In this document: one piece after another, positions 50,648 through 57,599 of the stretch
Layout: every line of letters starts with the position of its first letter
Numbering within the stretch: position 1 is the first letter of the stretch
From: Thermoanaerobaculum sp964488355
Lineage (GTDB): Bacteria; Acidobacteriota; Thermoanaerobaculia; Thermoanaerobaculales; Thermoanaerobaculaceae
Length of the DNA: 64,000 bases
Assembly (NCBI GenBank): GCA_964488355.1
Contig: CAZAUJ010000011.1
Coordinates: forward strand, 1 to 64,000
Reading direction: 5' to 3'
The notes under the pieces: model-generated
Told to the model about the DNA's origin: nothing
Databases searched by the model: none
What the model saw: the letters and a program-made list of their open reading frames with translations, nothing else
Made by a program: the position numbers and the translations under genes

Positions 50648-52075
50648 TCACGAGAAAAACACCCATGTGACCACGATAAATGTGGGGATAAGCACGGGCA
50701 GCGTGTACTTGAAAATGTAGCCAAAAAAGGATGGCATGGGCACGCCCTGCTCTTCCGCGATGGACTTCACCATAAAGTTGGGCGCGTTGCCAATGTAGGT
50801 GTTGGCACCCATGAACACCGCGCCCGTGGCAATGGCCTGGAGGTAGGCGTGGTTTTCGCTGATGAGCTGAAGAACGGCCTGCCGTTCGGGTATCGCTGGG
50901 TGAAGGCGTCCTAGGGCGGTGGAAAGAAACGTTAGGTACGTGGGGGCGTTATCGAGAAACGAGGAAAGCGCGCCGGTGGCCCAGAAAAAATGCGCTGGGC
51001 TTTGCACGGCCTTGATGAGAAAGGCCAAAGCTCCCGCCTCACCGGCGCGCAGCATGGCCAGCGGTGGGATGATGGTGGCAAAGATGCCAGCGAAAAGGAT
51101 GGCCACCTCCCGGATCGGCTCCCAGGAGAACTCGTTTTCCTCACGAACCCTTTTGGGGGTCGTAAGCCACGAAAGGGCAAACATCAAAAGCAGGAAAGCG
51201 TCCCGCAGGAGGTTTTGCACGTGCTGGTGCACGCCGAAAATGTTGATCTCGCCCAGGTGCAGGACGCCCGAGGCAATGACCGCTAGCAGCACGCCACCCA
51301 GGAAAAAGAAGTTATGCCAGCCCTCGACGCGCAGCTTTTCACCCCTTGGCTGCGGTATTCGCACCTCAGGGCTTTCCCTCCGCCAGAGAACCATGTCAAG
51401 CCCAAGGTAGATGGCGAGCACAATCCCCACCACCAAAAGCATTTCCTTCCAAATGGTCAGCGTCCAAAAGAACGGCACGCCGTGCAAAAAGCCTAGAAAC
51501 AGCGGCGGGTCACCCAAGGGCGTGAGCGAGCCGCCGATGTTGGCCACGAGAAAAATGAAGAACACCACCGTGTGTGCGCGGTAGCGCCTGTGCTTGTTGG
51601 CGCGCAGCAGCGGCCTAATCGTTACCATGGCTGCGCCGGTCGTTCCGATCCAGGAAGCGAGCAGGGTACCCACCGCCAACAGGGCGGCGTTGGCTCCCGG
51701 GCTGGCCCGCAGCGCGCCGCGGAGGTAAATGCCGCCACCAATGGTGAAAAGCGTGCCAATCAGAATGATGAAGGGGATGTAGTCCACGATGGCCATGTGC
51801 AGCACCTCGTGGAGCGCTGGCGAGCCGTAGGTGGCGAGAAACGGCACCAGCAGCACCAAGGCCCAGGCGGCGGCCACCCTGGGATAACGGCGATGCCAAA
51901 AGTGCGGTGCCAGCAAGGGGAAGAACGCAATGGAAAGCAGAATCCCGGCAAAGGGAACAGCGCTCCAGGCGGGGAGCTGCGTACCAAGGTCCAAGCTCCC
52001 CTGGTTGGCCTCGCTAAGCCCTGGCACGGCCAGCCAAGCGGCCCCCAGAAGCGCCCAACGCCAGAGCTGCCTCAT
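50648..52075 (-). CDS. NhaD/CitMHS-type sodium:proton antiporter
   Basis: A 475-residue integral membrane transporter with a probable signal-like first helix and about 12 further helices. The ion-transporter superfamily signatures are FTIGGGIYLRG, ANIGGSLTPLGDPPLFLGF, LSSFLDNAPTYL and GANTYIGNAPNFMVKSIA near the C-terminus. The symmetrical GDPP and DNAP loops are typical of NhaD-like antiporters. The ion specificity is inferred. ATG 52075 follows GAGGAGG. Confidence 0.9.
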   Translation of the reverse strand: MRQLWRWALLGAAWLAVPGLSEANQGSLDLGTQLPAWSAVPFAGILLSIAFFPLLAPHFWHRRYPRVAAAWALVLLVPFLATYGSPALHEVLHMAIVDYIPFIILIGTLFTIGGGIYLRGALRASPGANAALLAVGTLLASWIGTTGAAMVTIRPLLRANKHRRYRAHTVVFFIFLVANIGGSLTPLGDPPLFLGFLHGVPFFWTLTIWKEMLLVVGIVLAIYLGLDMVLWRRESPEVRIPQPRGEKLRVEGWHNFFFLGGVLLAVIASGVLHLGEINIFGVHQHVQNLLRDAFLLLMFALSWLTTPKRVREENEFSWEPIREVAILFAGIFATIIPPLAMLRAGEAGALAFLIKAVQSPAHFFWATGALSSFLDNAPTYLTFLSTALGRLHPAIPERQAVLQLISENHAYLQAIATGAVFMGANTYIGNAPNFMVKSIAEEQGVPMPSFFGYIFKYTLPVLIPTFIVVTWVFFS

Positions 52076-52173
52076 GCCCACCTCCTCGCATGCCCGCATA
52101 GGGCACACCCGCGGCAGGCTAGCATAGCTTGCCTGCGGAAGAGCTTTGGGCGAGGATGAGAGGGGAGGGTGCC

Positions 52174-53715
52174 ATGGTTCCGGTGGTGGAAAGCCAAAGC
52201 ATGCAGGCGGCAGACCAGCACACCATCACCCAGCTGGGACTGCCCAGCGTGGTGCTGATGGAGCGGGCAGCGGCGGCAGTGCTGGAGGTAGTGGAGAAGC
52301 ATTTTTCCCCCCAGGAGCTGGTCCTGGTGCTTTGCGGCGTGGGTAACAATGGCGGTGATGGACTGGCTTTAGCCCGCCAGCGCCACGCGCGCGGGGGAGC
52401 GGTGGAGGTCTGGCTTGTGGGCGAGGAGGGACGGCTGTCGGCGGACGCGGCGGTACAGTGGCAGCTGGCGGGGGCTTTCGGAGTGCCTCGCCGGCAGCTG
52501 GCCGAGGAGGGCCAGCTCCCTGAGCTGCAGAAAAGTCTGACACACGCCGCAGGGGTGGTGGATGCGCTTTACGGTACCGGCCTCTCCCGGCCCTTGGGGG
52601 GCCTTGCGGCGGCGGTGGTGGAGGTGGTCAACGGGTCGAATTTGCCCGTGATTGCTGTTGACCTCCCCTCGGGTCTCTCGGGCTCTAGCGGTCAGCTCCT
52701 AGGGCCGGCAGTGCAGGCCCACACCACCGTCACCTTCGGGGCGCTGAAATGGGTGCACCTGCTCCCGCCGGCGGCCGGCTACTGCGGCCAGGTGGCGGTG
52801 GCGGACATTGGTATGCCACGCTGGGTACTGGAGCGGGTGGCTAGCGGCTTCCTCCTGGAAGCGGAGGACGTGGCCCGGTGGCTGCCTCTGCGGCCGGCCG
52901 ATGCGCACAAGGGGCACTTTGGGCACCTGGTGCTGGTGGCCGGTCGGTTGGGACGGGCAGGGGCGGCGGCCCTTGCCGCCTCGGCGGCAGTGCGCTCCGG
53001 TGCGGGTTTGGTCACAGTAGCCACGCCGCAACCAGCTGTCTCAGCCATTCAGGCGTTGGTGCCCGAGGCGATGGTGGATGCGTTGCCAGCATGCGAGGAC
53101 GGCAGCGCCAAAGGCGAAGGCATCGAGGCCAGCTTGGCCAAGGCCACAGCCGTGGCGGTGGGGCCGGGTTTGGGTTTGGGCGAAGGCCCGCGGAGCTTGC
53201 TCGCGCGCATTTTGGAGCGGTGGCAAGGCCCGTTAGTGTTGGACGCCGACGCTTTGAGCTTGCTGGCGGGAAGGTTGGAGCTGCTGCACGGACGGCAGGG
53301 CCCCACGGTGCTCACGCCGCATCCGGGTGAGCTGGGTCGGTTGTTGGGGATCAGCTCCCAGCAGGTGCAAGCCGACCGCCCCCAGGCCGCACGTCGGGCG
53401 GCGGAAGCATCTGGCGCTGCCGTGCTCCTCAAGGGCTTTCACACCCTTATCGCCGAGGGGTCTGGGGCAGTTTGGGTCAACCCCACCGGCTGCCCAGGCT
53501 TGGCCAGCGGCGGAGCAGGGGACGTGCTCACCGGTATCGTGGGTGCATACCTAGCGCAGGGCCTCCCGGGCCGGCAGGCGGCGGCCCTGGGAGCCTTTCT
53601 CCACGGTCGGGCAGCGGAGCTGGCGGGCAAGCGCTTCCCGGCAGCCATACCCGCCTCGGTGGTGGCCAGGTTTCTGCCGCGAGCCGAAGCGGAGCTGCGA
53701 GGGATGGGCCTCTAA
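52174..53715 (+). CDS. nnrD: Bifunctional NAD(P)H-hydrate epimerase/dehydratase
   Basis: Repairs damaged nicotinamide cofactors; 513 residues. The N-terminal YjeF_N epimerase (about 1-215) has GVGNNGGDGLALAR and DALYGTGLSRPL. The C-terminal ribokinase-like dehydratase (about 230-505) has VGPGLGLGEGPRSLL, VLDADALSLL, LTPHPGELGRLLG and the catalytic ASGGAGDVLTGI. ATG 52174 follows GGGAGGG. Its stop overlaps the tsaE start by one base (TAATG), a common neighbour pair. Confidence 0.95.
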   Translation: MVPVVESQSMQAADQHTITQLGLPSVVLMERAAAAVLEVVEKHFSPQELVLVLCGVGNNGGDGLALARQRHARGGAVEVWLVGEEGRLSADAAVQWQLAGAFGVPRRQLAEEGQLPELQKSLTHAAGVVDALYGTGLSRPLGGLAAAVVEVVNGSNLPVIAVDLPSGLSGSSGQLLGPAVQAHTTVTFGALKWVHLLPPAAGYCGQVAVADIGMPRWVLERVASGFLLEAEDVARWLPLRPADAHKGHFGHLVLVAGRLGRAGAAALAASAAVRSGAGLVTVATPQPAVSAIQALVPEAMVDALPACEDGSAKGEGIEASLAKATAVAVGPGLGLGEGPRSLLARILERWQGPLVLDADALSLLAGRLELLHGRQGPTVLTPHPGELGRLLGISSQQVQADRPQAARRAAEASGAAVLLKGFHTLIAEGSGAVWVNPTGCPGLASGGAGDVLTGIVGAYLAQGLPGRQAAALGAFLHGRAAELAGKRFPAAIPASVVARFLPRAEAELRGMGL

Positions 53716-54170
53716 TGGAGTGGGAGCTTTACCTGCCCGATGAGACCGCCACGGAGCAGCTGGGGGAGCAGGTGGCGGACGAGCTGCTCCCCGGCGACCT
53801 CGTGTTGCTTTCGGGCCCACTGGGGGCTGGCAAGACCACCCTGGTGCGTGGCCTGGTGCGGCACCTGGGCGGAAACCCCGCCGAGGTTTGCTCACCCACG
53901 TTTGTCCTGCAGGAAAGCTACCGCCTCTCGGGTGGACGCGGCATCCAAGTGTTGCACCACCTAGACCTGTACCGGCTACGCGGCCGAGACTGGACGGCTT
54001 TTGCCGAGCTGGGGTTGGTGGAGCTGCTGGAGGAGCCGGGAGCGGTGATGGCGGTGGAATGGGCGGAAAAGCTGCCCGAGCGCGGCCTGGCGCCGCGGGT
54101 TTTGCACGTGGCTCTGGCCTGGGAAGGGGATGGCCGGCACGCGCGGCTGAGGTGGCTTGTCAGCGCTTGA
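53715..54170 (+). CDS. tsaE: tRNA threonylcarbamoyladenosine biosynthesis ATPase TsaE
   Basis: A 151-residue P-loop ATPase that drives the TsaB-TsaD complex making t6A37 in tRNA. The Walker A is GPLGAGKTTLVRGL, followed by SPTFVL, HHLDLYRL and VEWAEKLP. Full family length. The start overlaps the preceding stop as TAATG, and its last 11 bases overlap the convergent pilT-like gene. Confidence 0.95.
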   Translation: MEWELYLPDETATEQLGEQVADELLPGDLVLLSGPLGAGKTTLVRGLVRHLGGNPAEVCSPTFVLQESYRLSGGRGIQVLHHLDLYRLRGRDWTAFAELGLVELLEEPGAVMAVEWAEKLPERGLAPRVLHVALAWEGDGRHARLRWLVSA

Positions 54171-55629
54171 AGAAGCCGGTGGTGGGTTTTTCCGCGGCGG
54201 GTTTGGCGCCTCCTGAGGCGGCCAGCTGCTGGTTGAGCTCCTTAATGCGCTCCTGTAAGCGCACGATGGTTTCCTTGTTTTCCGCTTCTACCCGAGCCTT
54301 TTCCGCACGCATGGCTTCCAGCTGGTTGCGCATTTCTGCCGCCACGGTGGTGGCCGAGCTCATTTCTTGGCGCAGTTGGGCCAACTGGGTTTGCAAATCG
54401 GCAATGATCTCGTCCTTCTCCTGCAGGCGCTCCTTCCAACGGATTTCCTGCTCCTCGTAGAGCCTTTTAATTTCCACCAGCTCCATAATCTCGGCAAAGT
54501 CCGATGGGGACGGTGCCATACCTTCCTCCCGATACTTTTCCTCAATGTGAGGAAACATCTTGCGCAGCTTGAGAGAGAGGTCCTCGGGGTCCAAGGACTT
54601 CTCCATGGCTACGCGGTAGTCAATGACGTTGTTCACCAGAAGGGCCAAGAGGCTCTGGTTCATGGACTGCATGCGGTAGTAGGCCACCGAGGATTCCAGC
54701 TCCTCGTGAATCTCCTTGATTTCTCCCGCTTCAATGTGCTTGCCAACCTTGGGTGAGTTGATGAGCACCTCGACCGCCGGAAGCAGGCCCTGGCCGTCCT
54801 TGCGAGGCACCAGCTGCATGGACATCACGGCCCGCAACACCTGCGCCAGCTGGGAACGCACCTGGTCCTGCTGTTCCGGGGGGAAGGCGTCAATGATGCG
54901 GTCCACCGTTTGGCTCGCCGAGTTGGTGTGCAGGGTGGAGAAGACCAGGTGCCCCGTTTCGGCGGCTGTGATCACGGTGGCAATGGTCTCCAAATCGCGC
55001 ATCTCCCCCACCATGATCACATCCGGATCCTGACGCATGGCGTTTTTCAAGGCTTCCTTGAAGGAAGGGGTGTCCGTGCCAACTTCCCGTTGCGAAACAG
55101 TAGCCAGGTGGTCGGAAAAGAGGAACTCGATGGGGTCCTCGATGGTGACCACGTGGCAGGGACGCGTCCTAATGATGTCCTGAATGATGGCTGCCAGGGT
55201 GGTGGATTTTCCCGAGCCGGTGGGCCCGGTGATCAACACCAGCCCCGCCGGGTACTGGGCAAAGGAGGCCACCACCTTGGGCAAGTTCAGATCCTCATAG
55301 TTCTTGATCTCGAAGGGGATACGCCTGAAGACAGCAGCCACCGAGCCCCGCTGCTGGAAGATGTTGCACCGGAAGCGAGCCACACCCGGCACACCGTAAC
55401 CCAGGTCCACCGATTGGTTTTTCTCAAACTTTTCCTTCTGCGCCGGGGTGAGCAAGGGCAGCACCATGGCTTCCACCTCGGCCGGCTTTAGGGGCGGGGA
55501 CTTGATGGGCATGAGCTTGCCTTGGAGGCGTACCATCGGGGGGCGCATGGGCTTGAGGTGCAGGTCAGAAGCGCCCTTCTTGGTCATGAACCGCAGCAAG
55601 TCGTCCAGCGTGAGGCTCGTTGGCTCCAT
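54160..55629 (-). CDS. pilT: PilT-like type IV pilus retraction ATPase with coiled-coil tail
   Basis: Hexameric AAA-type ATPase that depolymerises type IV pili. The 489 residues include a PAS-like N-domain and the motor, with Walker A GPTGSGKST at 135-143, VVTIEDPIEFLF, the Asp/His boxes and TGHLVFSTLHTNSA. From about residue 365 an extra 120-residue tail is almost wholly Glu/Gln/Arg coiled coil (EKDEIIADLQTQLAQLRQEM) and ends PTTGFFKR. Typical PilT stops near 350. ATG 55629 has an extended -10 7 bases upstream. No other pilus genes lie in the window. Confidence 0.93.
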   Translation of the reverse strand: MEPTSLTLDDLLRFMTKKGASDLHLKPMRPPMVRLQGKLMPIKSPPLKPAEVEAMVLPLLTPAQKEKFEKNQSVDLGYGVPGVARFRCNIFQQRGSVAAVFRRIPFEIKNYEDLNLPKVVASFAQYPAGLVLITGPTGSGKSTTLAAIIQDIIRTRPCHVVTIEDPIEFLFSDHLATVSQREVGTDTPSFKEALKNAMRQDPDVIMVGEMRDLETIATVITAAETGHLVFSTLHTNSASQTVDRIIDAFPPEQQDQVRSQLAQVLRAVMSMQLVPRKDGQGLLPAVEVLINSPKVGKHIEAGEIKEIHEELESSVAYYRMQSMNQSLLALLVNNVIDYRVAMEKSLDPEDLSLKLRKMFPHIEEKYREEGMAPSPSDFAEIMELVEIKRLYEEQEIRWKERLQEKDEIIADLQTQLAQLRQEMSSATTVAAEMRNQLEAMRAEKARVEAENKETIVRLQERIKELNQQLAASGGAKPAAEKPTTGFFKR

Positions 55630-55636
55630 CGGCTTG

Positions 55637-55645
55637 AATCTAGCA
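55637..55645 (-). promoter_or_regulatory. Extended -10 element of the pilT-like gene (leaderless)
   Basis: On the minus strand TGCTAGATT is an extended -10 whose hexamer ends 7 bases before ATG 55629. This rules out the long N-terminal extension to 55749. Confidence 0.55.
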
Positions 55646-55780
55646 CCCCGCGCGGCCAGGGTCAACGCGCCCAACAGGAGCGCGTGGTGCGAAAGGGCCA
55701 GGCCGGCCATCGGCACCCTCAGAGCCAAACGCTCGGATGGTGACGACAAGCTTCCGTTTGTTGGCCCTTCGGCGTCGGGC

Positions 55781-56152
55781 TTACTTGGCCAAAAGCCCAG
55801 CCACGATGGCTAGCGGGATGGTGAACTTAAAGCCCAGAAGCCAGAGAGACTGTCGCCGCAGCTCGGCAAAACGCTGGTCCCATTGCGACTGCAGGGCATC
55901 AAAACGGGCTTGCCAACGCTGCTCGGCCGTTTCGAAGCGCACTGGCCACTGCTGCTCCATGCCGTTGAGCTGGAGGCCGACACGGGAAAAACGCTCGTCC
56001 CAGCGTCGCTCCATGCTGTCAAGGCGCTGCTCCATGCGGTCCCCGAAGCGCGTCAGCCTCTCTTCCAAAAGGGTGAGGCAAGCCACGATGTCGCTCACAG
56101 CCTGACGAAGAAACTCGATAATCTGCTGCTGGGCAGCAACATAGCCCTCCAA
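55781..56152 (-). CDS. Small coiled-coil membrane protein
   Basis: I do not recognise the family. The 123 residues form a long amphipathic coiled coil with repeating Arg/Trp-Asp/Glu motifs (RWDERFSRVG, RWQARFDAL, QWDQRFAELR), then one C-terminal membrane helix (LWLLGFKFTIPLAIVAGLLA). Only TTG 56152 offers a standard start, without a Shine-Dalgarno, and the coil continues in frame upstream (SLESRVAKLEG) as far as a TAG at about 56205. It lies 151 bases upstream of the pilT-like gene on the same strand. Confidence 0.6.
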   Translation of the reverse strand: MEGYVAAQQQIIEFLRQAVSDIVACLTLLEERLTRFGDRMEQRLDSMERRWDERFSRVGLQLNGMEQQWPVRFETAEQRWQARFDALQSQWDQRFAELRRQSLWLLGFKFTIPLAIVAGLLAK

Positions 56153-56257
56153 TTTGGCTACCCGGCTTTCCAGGCTCTTGGCGCCGGTTGCGCTCGTAAC
56201 CCCGTGCTAGGGCCAGGCTTGGCGCAAGCCAAGGGACCGGCATGGGCCGCCGGCCGG

Positions 56258-56263
56258 TAAAAT
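56258..56263 (+). promoter_or_regulatory. Candidate -10 element of apgM
   Basis: TAAAAT precedes ATG 56283, leaving a short leader that contains GGGGAGG. Confidence 0.4.
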
Positions 56264-56282
56264 GGCGGGCGGGGAGGCAGCT

Positions 56283-57488
56283 ATGGACCCAATGGCGGTG
56301 GTGGAACGGCAGGCGCAGCAAAGCGACAGCCGCATCCTGTTCTTGGTGCTGGACGGCTTGGGCGACCTGGCCAACGCCCAGGGGCAAACGCCCCTCTCTG
56401 CCGCTCGCAAGCCCCACCTAGACCGGCTGGCGCGGGAAGGCTGCTGTGGACGCTTTGACCCGGTAGGACCGGGAATAACCCCCGGCTCCGGCCCGGGTCA
56501 TTTGGCCCTTTTTGGCTACGACCCTCCCGACTACGAGATCGGCCGTGGAGTGCTGTCGGCTGTGGGCATCGACTTTCCCCTGCAGCCCGGGGATGTAGCG
56601 GCGCGCTTTAACTTCTGCACCTTGGATGCGCAAGGGCGGATCTTGGATCGCCGAGCTGGACGCATTAGCACCGAGGAAAACCGCCGCCTGGTGGCCAAGC
56701 TGCGGGGGATTCGCCTACCGGGCGCAGAGCTGTTTGTGGAAACGGAATCGGAACACCGCGGAGTGCTGATCCTTCGGGGGCCAGGACTTTCGCCTCACCT
56801 TGCCGATACCGACCCGCAACAGGCTGGCTTGCCTCCTTTGCCCGTAAGGGCTCTGCGGCCGGAAGCAGAAGCAACGGCCGGTGTGGTGGCGGAGTTCGTC
56901 AACCGCGCCCAGCAGCTTTTAGCCGCCGAACCGCAGGCCAACGGCCTGCTGCTGCGTGGTTTCGACTCCCTGCCGCGGATCCCTTCTTTGGCCGAGCGCT
57001 TTCGCTTGCGACCCCTATGCGTGGCCACCTACCCCATGTATCGCGGGCTTGCCCGGCTAGTGGGCATGGAGCTGGCACCGCCGCCGGAAAGCGTGGCGGC
57101 CATTCCCGCGGTCCTGGCCGAGCATCTCCGAGAGCACGATTTTGTCTTCGTGCACGTAAAGTACACCGACAAAGCAGGGGAAGACGGGGATTTTGCCCGC
57201 AAACAAGCGGTCATCGAGGAGGTGGATGGCCTGCTGCCCTCGCTTTTGGCTTTTGAGTTTGAGGTGGTGGTGGTGACAGCGGACCATTGCACGCCAGTGG
57301 GCATGCGCAGCCACTCCTGGCACCCGGTGCCGGCGCTCCTTTGGGCTCCAGGTCGCGTGTTCGTGGACAGCGTAAAGACCTTCAACGAGGCCTCCTGTTT
57401 GGAAGGGGGGCTTGGACGCTTGCCCTTGCGCTTTCTGCTGGCGGAGGCCCTCGCCTGCGCAGGCAAGCTGGCAAAGTACGGCGCATGA
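56283..57488 (+). CDS. apgM: 2,3-bisphosphoglycerate-independent phosphoglycerate mutase, archaeal type
   Basis: Interconverts 3- and 2-phosphoglycerate in glycolysis/gluconeogenesis; 401 residues, cytoplasmic, two metal ions. The alkaline-phosphatase-superfamily signature begins FLVLDGLGDLA with the metal Asp. It continues GPGITPGSGPGHLALFGYDP with the phospho-serine loop, FVHVKYTDKAGEDGD, and the metal-binding TADHCTPVGMRSHSWHPVP. ATG 56283 has GGGGAGG upstream; the in-frame ATG at 56262 overlaps the TAAAAT element. It is the ApgM family, not GpmI. Confidence 0.94.
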   Translation: MDPMAVVERQAQQSDSRILFLVLDGLGDLANAQGQTPLSAARKPHLDRLAREGCCGRFDPVGPGITPGSGPGHLALFGYDPPDYEIGRGVLSAVGIDFPLQPGDVAARFNFCTLDAQGRILDRRAGRISTEENRRLVAKLRGIRLPGAELFVETESEHRGVLILRGPGLSPHLADTDPQQAGLPPLPVRALRPEAEATAGVVAEFVNRAQQLLAAEPQANGLLLRGFDSLPRIPSLAERFRLRPLCVATYPMYRGLARLVGMELAPPPESVAAIPAVLAEHLREHDFVFVHVKYTDKAGEDGDFARKQAVIEEVDGLLPSLLAFEFEVVVVTADHCTPVGMRSHSWHPVPALLWAPGRVFVDSVKTFNEASCLEGGLGRLPLRFLLAEALACAGKLAKYGA

Positions 57489-57599
57489 GTGGGCCCGAGT
57501 TTGGTCTATCTGCGGGGGCGAACTTCTTCCGCGGCAGAAGCGTAAAAGCAGTTTGGGGGTCCATGATTTAAAGCAAGGAGGCCCCGGAAAGGAGTCCTT

